From: Takashimella koratensis
Lineage: Eukaryota; Basidiomycota; Tremellomycetes; Trichosporonales; Tetragoniomycetaceae
Assembly (NCBI GenBank): GCA_003116875.1
Contig: BCKT01000010.1
Coordinates: forward strand, 434,001-498,000
DNA: 64,000 nucleotides
Direction: 5' to 3'
Both the position numbers and the translations under genes were made by a program. This document shows, one piece after another, positions 10,719-20,849 of this stretch (position 1 is the first letter of the stretch; the number at the start of each line of letters is the position of its first letter). Below the pieces are notes generated by a model that saw nothing but the letters and a program-made list of their open reading frames with translations, had not been told where the DNA came from and did not search any database.

Positions 10719-11431
10719 AACCCCCAAGGGTCAATGACCAGGCCGCCGATGAGGAGTCTAATAACCAGTGGGACCACAATTAATGAGGTCGCCTCACAAT
10801 GCTGGCATGCAGTTTCATACTCGTCTTACATAGATGCTTTGTTGAGAACAAGTCCGAAAGTTTTGACCCTTTAAATCTGAAAGGGGGTACATCGACCACC
10901 CACGCTGGACTCGACGCCTTGCATAACCGCGTCAACGTCTTCACGAATATTATGAAGACTGAAACATCAATCCAGAGATAGCCCCTATCCATGAATAGAG
11001 AGATGTACTTGTCTGAAGCATACTGTTATCTCCAGCCTCCTGAGTGGCACTACTTTGCAGGGTAAGTCCTTTCACCTTCACACTGTAGGTGCTCAAAGGA
11101 ATTCTCCCTCCTTGACCGCAATTTTGCTGCCCATTGAGGTGGCCTGGTAGATACTCTGTGCTACCTCCTTCAATACGGAGTCATCGCACTGGAAAGGGGT
11201 CAATCATGTCTGCTTCATATGCAAGTATCTACTGATATGACATCTTGTGTGGGGTCTCCATTGTATCCGTTTCTCAAACTCTTAGGAAAACTGGATATGA
11301 GCAGGTCGGCAGCAGACACATATACGTTCGCCGTCCATGAGGCCTCTCGTATACTCTCGCTTTCAGCACCAGTACGACCCAGTCATACCAGCCATCGCTC
11401 AAGTTTGATACTCTCACTCAATCTTATTACC

Positions 11432-12572
11432 ATGACGCACCTCGCCTGCATGTGGAAGCTAGCTGTACTAGGTGGGAGTTTGCAATGGTGGAATTCCTGA
11501 CGTTAAGCCCTCCCAATGGTAGCTGCAACTCCTTTTTTAGGTCGATCAGATCGCCCTGAATCTGGAATCACAGCCAAAAACCCCTCCCTCTACTGTTCTT
11601 CGGGAGCTCCCAGTGTCGCCGACATCAACACCTGTGAGCAGAGGACCTTACCGAGAAGACCGGGCTACAGTTGACTCCGGAATCCTCCTCTACAGCTGAT
11701 GTATCCAACAGCCTCATTCTGAGTGCCATGGCAAGTTGCATGAGTCGATCCTGCTGATTCTAGTAGGTTGCACTGGCTAAACTGGATCCGAAATGGCTCG
11801 CCTCTCAAATCACCTCGACCGGTGACGACACTCAAGCAACGTTTGTTGTGTACAACAACGGCACCCACTCGACAAGTGTCACAGTCAATGTGGAGGACGC
11901 TTTGGCAGCGACCAACGATGAAAGCGACAGCTCCCTCTGTTGGTGGGTCGCGGGATATCAGTATGCGGTCCATCACGCCCAAGGATTAGGGCAGTTGCCC
12001 GATGGAGAATTCCCTAGCGCCGGGCTTACTGTCCTCTCCGGATTCGAAACCACATATCAGTATTATGCAACTTCCGAAGATCTTTGTAGGTCCAGCGACA
12101 ATCCCCCTTTACTACCATACATTAGCAAAAGCCTGACACTTTGGTAGGGTACGATATCCTCAAAGCAGACTACACCCCTATGATTATTTATTCCCCTAGT
12201 GACGCCACGACTTTGGTAGCAAACTACTATTACTGCGTCATGACCTCTCGTGTACGTCCCTTATCCCTGACCGATCCTCCACCAAGACCGCATGAATGCT
12301 CATCTCTCCTTCCTTCAGACCGACACCAGCAGGACGCAATAGTCAGTTGTTTTTTCTTCTCTTGCTTCCGCTTAGTCGTAAACTAAAAGTCATTATTCTC
12401 CTTACAGTGTGACTTTGTATACCCCGACGTAAGTCAACCTAGTGCCTGTTCCCCTATACGGTGGTCACTAACATGCAGAGACAGAGGGTCACAGGAATAT
12501 GAGCTTGACACGATATGGCCAGATGTAGGGGCAGTTGGTCACCTCCTCGACTACAACGCGTGGACGGGGTAA
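11432..12572 (+). CDS. Calpain-like pseudoprotease, copy 5 (intact frame, no catalytic residues)
   Basis: Eight exons at the family positions (11432-11471, 11508-11633, 11696-11730, 11767-12085, 12148-12251, then three short ones to 12572) give 253 residues with no stop or frameshift. The alignment with the active copies is gap-free around each catalytic block. The oxyanion Gln is Thr (ADINT, 11630-11632); the nucleophile Cys is Ser in SNSLILSAM (11710-11712); His is Tyr in VANYYYCVM (12225-12227); Asn is Thr in LYTPT (12421-12423). The fold segments (CWWVAGYQYAV, TVLSGF) remain. A signal peptide is present (start at 11432; 11450 is an alternative). Loss of all four residues with a conserved frame suggests a non-catalytic role such as binding or decoy; that role is inference. 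Confidence 0.8.
11731..11766 (+). other. GC-AG intron 3 of copy 5
   Basis: A 36-nt intron with donor ATG|GCAAGT, a CTGATTC branch region and acceptor TAGTAG. Confidence 0.75.
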
Positions 12573-13505
12573 TCCTGGCACAAATATTGCATGGCTAAAA
12601 GTCGTTGTCTTGAGACGCCTTTCGAGTATGAGCACATCATCCGGCGCCTTGAGCACCGTAGTGAGCCCCATGACTTCTGTATTCCCCACTGTTGTATGGC
12701 GTTATATCTAGCACTGCCACGCTTATCTCAGAGAGCATGAATTTGTTGAAGGTACCATCCCTCATTGTCCGCCGCACCAGGTTTCTAACTAGGTTCCAGT
12801 GTTTCGTATCCCGACAAGTTATCGAGTGATTTGGTCCATTTACAAGCCAAGGGGGCCTGAGTGAACTGTATCTCTCGCATGGATGTTGCGGTGGGGTTTT
12901 CACCGTGGCTGAATGAGGGTCAGGTAGTGTCAGAGAACGCCAAGCTCGCTAACGGATGAACACAGATGCTACTAGGGAGCTTGTCGAATAGCTGTGTGAC
13001 TGACGCAATTCTTGGCGAGGACAAGGGAGGACATTCTTCACATGCTATCCTCGCCCTTTCTTTTGAAGTCCTCATTTCGGGCGTTTTGGGCTCCCTTTTG
13101 GCTCATGAAAAGTTTCGTCCCCGTGCGATGAAAGGACGCGGGAAATCTGGATCACAAAAGGCTGTGTTCAAGGGGTGCAACGGGTGTTTCGGTGTAGAAT
13201 AGCGACGATAATCCTTATAAATTCTCCGTGTCCTCCTTTTTGGGGTCAAGGATGAGTGGGTTCAGAACCGTTTCCATTCAGTTAGGAAAACCCGTCGACC
13301 CCTTCAACTAAAAAGAGGGAGAGATGTGGTACTGCCTCGTTTCCCCTTCTTGGCAAACGAGGTGTTTCCTGGTCGGCATATTTGCAGTAGCGATATAAAT
13401 AGCTGCTGCGGGCGCCTATAAACATCCATATCCTTCGTCTGCCCTGCGCCGAACGAGACCGAACCTCAATCGTATTCCTCGTCCGCAGTCTTTCGAATAT
13501 CAATC
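12573..13505. other. Intergenic between calpain copies 5 and 6
   Basis: No gene recognised. Contains AAAAGTTTCGTCCCC...ATGAAAGGA near 13107-13136 (shared with the spacers before copies 2 and 4), an inverted repeat CCTCGTTT...AAACGAGG at about 13336-13363, and CTCGTCCGCAGTC at 13478-13490. Confidence 0.5.
13394..13422 (+). promoter_or_regulatory. TATA elements of copy 6
   Basis: TATAAAT (13394-13400) and TATAAA (13417-13422) lie 84-112 bp before the copy 6 start codon, the usual distance for a fungal TATA promoter. Confidence 0.5.
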
Positions 13506-14614
13506 ATGTTGCTACCTACCTTTGCTTGCCTGGTTATCTTCGGTATGTCAAGACGTTCGTAACACTGTTGACACCAGCCTTACCAATCGTTGCCGTCAAA
13601 GCGCCTGGGGGTGTGAGCGACCCCTATACCCCAGAGAAGCCTCCTCCGGCGGTATTCGGATATTATGGGACACCCAGTATCAGTGACGTGAAGCAAAGTA
13701 AGTTCTTCAAGGCTCCTCGTGCTGGTGCTCAATTTCGTCTCCGTTGTTCAACAGCAACGGTTCCCGATTGTTGGTTGGCAAGTGCAATGGTATGTTCATG
13801 TCGCTCGTCCCCGCTAAGCCCAACTTTCAGGTTGCACTGGTGAATTTGAATGCGGGATGGATCACTGCCCATATTTCATCCTCTAAAGTTGGGGAAGCAA
13901 CTTTTACCATTTTTGACAACGGCGCCAATCCGGCAGACGAATATGTCACATCCAGCGAGGCGCTTGCGCAGGCTAATGACGATAGCGGAACGAATGACGG
14001 ATGGTGGCCGGCTGGTATATTATATGCAGTTGAAAGACACGGGTACAGTGGTCAGACATCCACCGACAGCATCGATGGGGGAGACTACGTAAACGTCGGG
14101 CTTGGACTAATATCCGGATATGCCGCAAGTCTTGCATATGGTTTATCCGCAGATGACTATTGTACGTTCAGACGGAAGGGAGGATCATACTCTAACGTGG
14201 CAAGGGAGCAACTACATTGTCAAGGCCACCTCCACTCCGATTCTGTTCGGAACACAAGACAGCACCACAACGCTTGTTAGCGACCATTGCTACTGTGTCA
14301 TGTCCTCTCGAGTATGTCAATTTAACCTTGTTCCGCCGAGTATTCTGTTGCTGACACTTCTTTTCATCTGTAGACGGACAACACTGGGGTCAGATAGTGA
14401 GTACATCGCCAATTTTCATCCTCATTATTGCTGACAAGGTCTCTTCAGCGTCACTTTGCACAATCCCTGGTGAGGCGAGATTCACCATCTTCCCGATACT
14501 TCTGAATGCTAACTATGATATAGGGGAGAGACAACGGAGTATAAATGGAGCGATGTGGCTTCCGACTGCAATCAGATCGGATACCTTACCAACTTTGACT
14601 CGTGGACTCGTTGA
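13506..14614 (+). CDS. Secreted calpain-like cysteine peptidase, copy 6 (intact)
   Basis: Eight exons (13506-13542, 13578-13697, a 35-nt exon, 13831-14161, 14205-14311, then 23, 21 and 91 nt) give 254 residues. Signal peptide MLLPTFACLVIF|ALPIVA is followed by a Pro-rich linker (PYTPEKPPP). Catalytic motifs are SISDVKQ, VPDCWLAS, SDHCYCVM and LHNPW then GETTEYKW. The GIGG loop of copies 1, 2 and 4 reads SIDGGDYVNVGLGLISGY here, with two extra residues. All introns are GT-AG. A TATA pair and a clean start make this a likely expressed gene. Confidence 0.82.
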
Positions 14615-14855
14615 ACGATTCTATCTACAGTCCGGCTGCCACTGCTCACTCGCGGTAAAAGGGTACGATACAGACGTGTGGAGTACCCATGCCAATGCAT
14701 AATGGCCCTGAAACCTCCTACATGTGTCAATCATGCACGCTACGAGGGAGACAGGAGCAGCCATAGTCCCCAATTGTCACCGATAGACTTGTTCCTTTCT
14801 ATCACACTGACCATTGTGAGGGGCTCATCACGGCCTCCCGAGATGGACAATGATC

Positions 14856-14905
14856 AAGGAGGTTTGGTCCTCCTTTCGTCAACCCCCAACCCGAATGAAA
14901 GGAGG
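14856..14905. promoter_or_regulatory. Nested inverted repeats AAGGAGG/CCTCCTT/GAAAGGAGG
   Basis: AAGGAGG (about 14857) pairs with CCTCCTT, and CCTCCTTTC (14869-14877) pairs with GAAAGGAGG (14897-14905). The motif CCTCCTTT or its inverse appears in every spacer of the array, so it may be a shared factor-binding site. Function unproven. Confidence 0.4.
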
Positions 14906-14978
14906 TCTGGCATTTTTCGGCGTGTACATGTCTTTCACGCTGTCAAGGGGGTAATGCGTCCTTTCAGCATCTACTCCG

Positions 14979-15085
14979 GGTCTTCCCTTTACGTACTCCT
15001 CGTGGGTGGGCAATCTTACCCGCAGGGATAGAGGAGTGTGGGAGGCATCCCCTTGAGTTGGCACGATAGTATATTGAGGGCAAAA
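14979..15085 (+). repeat. Diverged spacer repeat, copy b
   Basis: Counterpart of 10490-10590: GGTCTTCCCTTTAC and GGGAGGCATCCCCTT in the same order, ending about 75-110 bp before the start of copy 7. Confidence 0.6.
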
Positions 15086-15159
15086 ACTACAAGAGGAGTC
15101 GAGGTCATCAACTGCAGCGACCTCGTCCCTGCGCAGTCGCTATCATCAACTCCCTCACC

Positions 15160-16285
15160 ATGCTTGCCAAGCTTTTACTGTTCGCTTCCGGTAGGTGATT
15201 AACAAAATACAGGGGTTGACAAGCAGTTCCGCTGTTAGCGGTCGCGGCTCCCATGCCGGCTGTGGTTGTCGTGACCGTAGTAGACGAGGTGATACAGAGT
15301 GCCGGGGTCAAAGTCGCCACAGTCACAGTGGGTCAACCAAAGGCGAAAGCCTCACCTTCGTCCGCCGCGGTGGACATTGCAATCTCACAGTCCGTCTGGG
15401 GCAGCGCCTCGGGCCCGAGTATCGCCGACATTGCCCAAAGTAAGTACATCCCAGTTCGCCACCTGCTCACGTGTCTAGCAACTGTACCCGACTGCTGGCT
15501 TGCAAGTGCAATGGTGAGCGCGGTCAGGCAACCTCTGCTGACTGTCAGGTGGCTATCGTCAACCTCAACCCTGCCTGGATCATGGCGCGCATTACTCAGA
15601 CAGAGAGTGGAGTCGCTAGTTTCTTGGTCTACGACAACGGCGCGAATCCGACATCCGAGTCGATCACATATGACCAAGCTGTTGATTCCGCCAACGACGA
15701 CAGCAACAAGGATGGCGCTTGGTGGCCGGCAGGTTGGCAGAAGGCGATCGTCGCGCATGGTTATTCGGGGGAGACAAATGGGCAGTTAGGCGCGGCGACG
15801 GGTGACGTGGGACTGGGGTTGATATCTGGCTTCGCCGCGAGCTTGGATTACTACGACATGACCGCGGATGATTACTGTGAGTGCCGTACCCGAAGCCCTG
15901 CTAATTCACCCAGGGAATAACGACATTGTCAAGGCAACGTCGACCCCAATAGTCTTATGCACGAAAGACAGCGCCACGACGCTGGTCGGAGGTCACTGCT
16001 ACGCCGTTTTCAACTACCGAGTGAGTATAGCGTATCTCTCAAATGAACAAGAGCTAACGCATGCAGACTGATGGCACAACACAATAGTAAGCTGGACTGT
16101 TACGGTGAAGTACTGACCACCTCTTCAGTGTCACACTGCACAACCCATGGTAAGTTTGCTCATCCTCGGGAAGAGCCAAACTAACACGCCGCAGGGGTCC
16201 TCAGGCCGAGTACACGTGGACCGACGTTTACGCGGATTGTAGCGAGATAGGTCATCTGACGGACTACAACAGCTGGTCGAGCTAG
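15160..16285 (+). CDS. Secreted calpain-like cysteine peptidase, copy 7 (intact, long linker)
   Basis: Eight exons (15160-15190, 15239-15439, a 35-nt exon, 15549-15876, 15914-16020, 16067-16086, a 21-nt exon, 16195-16285) give 277 residues, the longest copy. The extra length is in exon 2: a Val/Ala-rich stretch of about 60 residues (VVVVTVVDEV...KAKASPSSAAVD) between the signal peptide (MLAKLLLFASAVAA) and the catalytic core. Catalytic motifs are complete: SIADIAQ, VPDCWLAS, GGHCYAVF, LHNPW then GPQAEYTW. It is the last member of the array. The linker could be a pro-segment or a spacer; there is no recognisable domain in it. Confidence 0.82.
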
Positions 16286-17483
16286 AGTCTTGGTATCGTG
16301 AGGTCTTGATCATGCTCTCGACATACAACATAGACATGCATCCTTGTGGCTCGGACCCTGTTCGGGAGCGAGTCGTGAACCAGCCGCTCGGTGAACCAGC
16401 CGCTCGGTTCGCCCATCACCAATGTGCTCTATCGTCGGGTATTCCAGCAAGCTGTGCTCAGGTACCGAGGTCATGAGGAGACTAGTGGGTTAGCGGATCC
16501 ATAGAGGACACGGGCCTCGTCTTTGGGGTACATGTGCACCTGCGAGCCGAGCAGCCATGTGAGGTACCCTTACTTAAAGCCGACTCTTGGAGGTTATTGT
16601 CGGAACCTAGACGTCTGGAACACCCTGGTGGCGTCTCAGGTGTATGGTCCTCAAAGTGACCTCGAGGAAGGTGAACATCGCGTGGGTGAGAGCGGTGGCA
16701 GACACGTGCCGTTTCTGCTCGAGCTGAGTGACAGGGTGATTGAGGGTCAGGTCTCTGCTCTTCGGGGCACCTCAAGGATTGATACGCCCCTACGGAGATC
16801 TCATCCCTCATGCAGTTGAAAGAACAACGCCCCTCGAGGGGTCGGTTGGTGTCAGGCCAGCACCAGTGTGGAGATCCGTACATCCAGATCTTCGCGTACT
16901 GGGGGTTTGCGCCTATGTGCCCGATCGGGCGCTGTTCGCGTCCGATCGAACTTTAGTCGGGCGCGCTTTTCCTGATCGCCGACGCGCTCTCTCATCCGAT
17001 GGAACAGGTAGTCACCGTTAAGCTCGAGACCAATCCGTAACGTGTCGAGGGGAAATCCTCGAGCCTCCCCACCCAGCAATAAACATTCACGACATTATGA
17101 GAGGTACGACTTGCCTTTATTGCTTCAATCAAAATGCATGACAACATCTTTACCAAAAGTTCTTTTTGAACCACCAAAGAAGTATTTCCCGACGATGGTG
17201 TTTATTTCTGAACCGCGTCGAGTGAGGTCTGATGTCATACGTTGCAGTGCCTGCGAGCACGCACCTCTTCCCCTCGCAGTTTGCTGGTCGGATTTGTCGC
17301 ACCCCCCGGGCGACTTTGCAATCGGTCCATGGATGATGCAAGTGGAGCTCTTGGGCTGTGTACCTGTCCGAGCGCGACTGCTGCGTTGCTGCCCTGCTGC
17401 CATAGCGACACTGTGTAACGCAGTGTTATCTTCAATAAACTCTTCGCGCTGGTATAAAGAATCGCAGCCATCTAATATTGTCG
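16286..17483. other. Intergenic downstream of the calpain array
   Basis: No gene supported. One + frame near 16800-16920 reads PVWRSVHPDLRVLGVCAYV, faintly like the integrase-to-RT linker of Copia elements (xWxxxxPDLxxLRVFGCxAYV), but the flanks do not continue the match. A 16-bp direct duplication is at 16378-16409. Confidence 0.3.
16378..16409. repeat. 16-bp tandem duplication
   Basis: AACCAGCCGCTCGGT(G/T) occurs twice in a row with one mismatch at the last base. Confidence 0.85.
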
Positions 17484-17915
17484 ATGAACCACAACACCCC
17501 ATCGTTATTCGCTTTCCCAACCTACTCCGTCGAGGGCGCAAACTCTACCATTTCTCGGAAGCATCCAGCCTTCTCCTCCTACAATTGCTCTCTCGGACAC
17601 GACGAGTGCCTGCTCAGCCGTCTCTCGTTCACCGTCAAATTCTCTACCGGCACAGAAGATCACTTCGGGGTGCACAGAGTTGACCTGAGTGTGGGAACGA
17701 GCACTGGAATCGCGTTTCCCGGGGGGACACGCCCAAAGGCTCTCGTCACTCAGGGTTCCCCGCGCAGGTGTACGTACGCGAGTAAGTGGCGTCAATCAAT
17801 TGACCATCCAAAACCTTGTCCTTGTCCTTTCTCCGTGCTTGGGCGTCGTCGCCCTCTGTCCTCGGCGGCGACGATGCCTTACGAGTCTTCTTCCCAGTCA
17901 AACTCTATGATTTAG
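17484..17915 (+). CDS. Hypothetical protein (weak)
   Basis: An open frame of about 143 codons from MNHNTPSLFAFP, with a TATAAAG about 30 bp upstream (near 17453). A possible intron donor (GTAAGTGG) lies near 17781, which would shorten the first exon. No domain, signal peptide or membrane segment is recognised. It overlaps other open frames of similar length on both strands, so it may be chance. Confidence 0.2.
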   Translation: MNHNTPSLFAFPTYSVEGANSTISRKHPAFSSYNCSLGHDECLLSRLSFTVKFSTGTEDHFGVHRVDLSVGTSTGIAFPGGTRPKALVTQGSPRRCTYASKWRQSIDHPKPCPCPFSVLGRRRPLSSAATMPYESSSQSNSMI

Positions 17916-18686
17916 ACTCGATGCTACGGGTGAACGACTGGCATTCAATTCTTGCTTATGTTGACATGTCTCCCCATGATCCGTTAGTTTGGTAAACACG
18001 ATTCAAACCCGGCGCCGAAGAGGAAAAACTTGGTGAGCAAGACGGTTCTGTACCTGCCGAAGCGACTAGTGTATAAAACAAGCGGATCGTGCCAACTCAA
18101 CCGACCCCCCCTCCATTCATAGCCCCATTCGCTCCAACATTGTTCCCGATCCCCAACTCTGACCATCTCCTCGGTCATTCCTTGCTCCGAGCTGTAGTCA
18201 TTCCTCGTCGTGTTTGTCGTCGCTAATTCCATCGCTGCGCCGGTCTGCAGCCTTGTTCTCGCCATCACACTCCACCCAGATCCACATTCCTTTGAAACGT
18301 CGGTGGTCGACCCCGTGAAACGCGAGACGCCATCACTCGTTGCCATCACGACCATCACTGCTCCACTATATACCTCCAGGTTACAGAGACGTTCCTTTCA
18401 TCGCCATCCCCGTGCGTATCGCTTTCCCCCTTTCTTGTCGCCCACCGCCACCGCACAGACGTCATCGCCAGCGTCCACATCATCGCATCATCGCAGCATC
18501 GCAGCACAGGCGGTCGCCCTGCCCGAAGCCCGACATTCGCACGCATCGTGTATACCCGGTATAGGCATCAGTCATCACCACTCGATAACAAGACCGTCCT
18601 CAATCATCATCGTTTCTTGTTTCCAGTAGTAACCGCTCACCGTTCGTCGTGGCCTTATTGTTCACCTAGAACCAACCCTGCTCGCC
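17916..18686. other. Pyrimidine-rich upstream region and probable 5' leader
   Basis: C/T- and CA-rich on the + strand from about 18095, typical of basidiomycete 5' untranslated leaders; it leads into the gene starting at 18687. Nothing else is visible. Confidence 0.4.
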
Positions 18687-19574
18687 ATGTCCGAAGTCCC
18701 AGCGACGCCGACCTCGGCAACGGGGCCATACAGCCAACCCCACGATCTCTCCTCACCCTTCTCGACCGGCCTGCCAACCCCACCCGACTCGTTTAGAAAG
18801 TACAGCGACAACATTCGCTCGTATATGACCAGCATGATCGAGGCCGCGCGCAAGGACGTTCAGCTCGATCGCCCGCACCCCCGCTCGAGCACTTTCGACG
18901 TCGACTACGGTTACGACGAGGATCCGTTTGACGTGCACGCACGGATGGTGGCGTCGATGCGCAAGAACGTCGTCCCACCGCAACGGTCGCTGGGGCTCTT
19001 GTTCGAGTCTCAGGCGCAGCATCAGGCAATCTCGGCACGTCACAACAAGGACCAGCCAACGGAACACCTGGTGAATGCCTCATATGATGAAGACGACGCT
19101 ACCGACGACGAGGTCACTTTTTCCCAACCCCGACCCGCGTTTCTCCAGTTTCGCCGCTCGTCGCAGTCCGTCCCGTCGTTGTCTACCGGGTCACACACCA
19201 TGTCACGCAGCAGCACGAGCACGTCGAACTGGAGCGAGGCGAGCTTTGAAGCGATCAAGCACGACGACTTTGTCAGCATGTACGGCACGGCTTCGCGGAG
19301 TTCGAGTCCGATGCGGGACCTCGTCTACGGTGTCGATCGCACCTCAATCTCGTCTATCGCATCCAACGCAACGGTCCGCCCGGCTCGTCGACCAAGCCTG
19401 CTGCGACCGAGCTCCCGGACGCGACCGTACGAATCGCGAGAGCGACTGTCACGTGAATGCTCCACCGAACCAGAGATGGATGCCTTTGGAGGGCGCACGA
19501 TCAGCGAAGATATGATCATGACCGCGGGTCTCATGTCTCAACGAGGGCGCAACGCCCGAAAGAGTGTCCCTTAG
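18687..19574 (+). CDS. Ser/Thr-rich hypothetical protein, intronless
   Basis: A single open frame of 295 codons with strong codon bias (C/G in third positions). The start MSEVPATPTSATG is the first ATG after the pyrimidine-rich leader. The N-terminus is Pro/Ser/Thr-rich (PFSTGLPTPPDSF). A segment of about 60 residues (YSDNIRSYMTSMIEAARKD... DPFDVHARMVASMRKN) looks helical and is followed by acidic (YDEDDATDDE) and long Ser-rich stretches with SP/TP sites, ending in an Arg-rich tail. It is probably an intracellular, phosphorylated, mostly disordered protein. No catalytic motif or transmembrane segment is seen. Being intronless is unusual among its neighbours. Function unknown. Confidence 0.75.
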   Translation: MSEVPATPTSATGPYSQPHDLSSPFSTGLPTPPDSFRKYSDNIRSYMTSMIEAARKDVQLDRPHPRSSTFDVDYGYDEDPFDVHARMVASMRKNVVPPQRSLGLLFESQAQHQAISARHNKDQPTEHLVNASYDEDDATDDEVTFSQPRPAFLQFRRSSQSVPSLSTGSHTMSRSSTSTSNWSEASFEAIKHDDFVSMYGTASRSSSPMRDLVYGVDRTSISSIASNATVRPARRPSLLRPSSRTRPYESRERLSRECSTEPEMDAFGGRTISEDMIMTAGLMSQRGRNARKSVP

Positions 19575-20849
19575 CTGGCTCTCGCTTTCCCACGACACTA
19601 GCTACGATATACACGATAAACCTATACACGACCCCGAAAACGCATTGTACGAATCGCAACTCTTGACTCCGATCACGTCCGGCCTCCCTCGTTCCGTCTC
19701 TTCCTGTTTGTTCTCTTGGGCCGGCCGTTTCCGCCACTGGATTGTTTACTTCCCATTCTTGTCGATATCCTTCCTTATCACGATTATCATGCCCCGTATA
19801 CGAGCCTCCTGTATCCCTCCGTTTGCTCCCGAACCCGTTGTCCCTAGCACTATGGCTCGGCCGCTGACTGCCGTGTGTAGCTGTTGTACCGACAATGCCA
19901 TTCCATATAGATTAATTCCTGACGGATCATCCATTGAACGCCGGGAGCCCGGTTGACTGCGCAGGGCACATGTCGGGAACCACCTTGTTGGCAACACCAC
20001 CATGTCCCCGTCTCAAGCATCTTTGCCCTTGCACACCTGAACTGATCGAGCCAAGCGGTCAGCTGATCGCACAAACGTTGGTCCAGACTCGCTGCTGCCC
20101 GCGTAATTGCCTCCGGTGGCGCCGCCATCGGAGCCATGGGATGGAAACGCGAGATCGGGAATCCAAGGACGAATGATTCGGTGAAAGGCGCAGGACGCGT
20201 CGATGCCAAAACTCTCCTTTTTTTCGGTGGCGTCACCAAGTGTCCAATGGGGACCGTGGCGTCTGCTCAATCGTGCCTGACATCTCTCCTCTCTGCAACT
20301 TTCACAACGCAGAAGCACCGATGTAAACAAACCGACGCGACATGTCAGTTCTTCACGACCATGAACATCCTGCAATGCCCTTATTCGCCCTTGGGTCATT
20401 GTGAAAAGATGCACACTTTCTGCGCTAGTGGGATGGCTGCTCGATTGACCAGGAGAGCTGCCAGCTCGCCGGCGGCCCGGTGAACTTCGTCGAAGTGGGT
20501 TTAGGGATCGTCCGCTAGAGAGAGCCGGCGGTGGGTGAAGCGCTCCCTCTGCTGGAAACCTCCCTCTGTCTTGGCGTTTTCAGGTACCAGGTCCCTGTCA
20601 GTTCCTGTAACTCGATGTGCTGAAACGCGGATATCCAGGTGAATGTCAACAACGTCAACACTGGATGCGAACTGGCAAGCGAAATGCTTTATACATAAGA
20701 TCGTCGTCGCGGTCTCAACGTTCCCCTATCCCTCAAGATTGTCAAGTGCTAGACTCTTGACCTAGACTGTCTTTACTAACAGAGGTAAGCTCAGCCTTCG
20801 ACTCCGCTGATAGCCTTAGATCCGGCATCTCCCTCACACTCGTTTCAAC
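19575..20849. other. Intergenic, 1.3 kb
   Basis: No gene recognised. Short overlapping open frames on both strands have no motif support. The last 150 bp (TTTATACATAAG near 20691) is likely the promoter of the next gene. Confidence 0.4.

Larger units (their letters stand above)
10181..11431. other. Intergenic between calpain copies 4 and 5
   Basis: No gene recognised. It contains a promoter-like block (10490-10590) whose counterpart sits directly before copy 7, and a 19-base poly-C tract. Confidence 0.45.
14615..15159. other. Intergenic between calpain copies 6 and 7
   Basis: No gene recognised. Carries the clearest CCTCCTTTC / GAAAGGAGG inverted repeat of the array and the second copy of the spacer repeat. 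Confidence 0.5.

Noticed and set aside
10449..10737. Gly-rich and Pro-rich open frames on both strands around the poly-C tract
   Set aside because: They are produced by the C19 homopolymer and have no motif.
16482..17021. Possible Copia integrase/RT linker (WRSVHPDLRVLGVCAYV)
   Set aside because: Only about 20 residues resemble the motif; flanking frames do not continue it, no LTR or RT is nearby, and the opposite strand is equally open.
17042..17683. 213-codon + strand open frame
   Set aside because: Basic and Cys-rich composition without motifs, overlapped by several frames of similar length; looks like chance.
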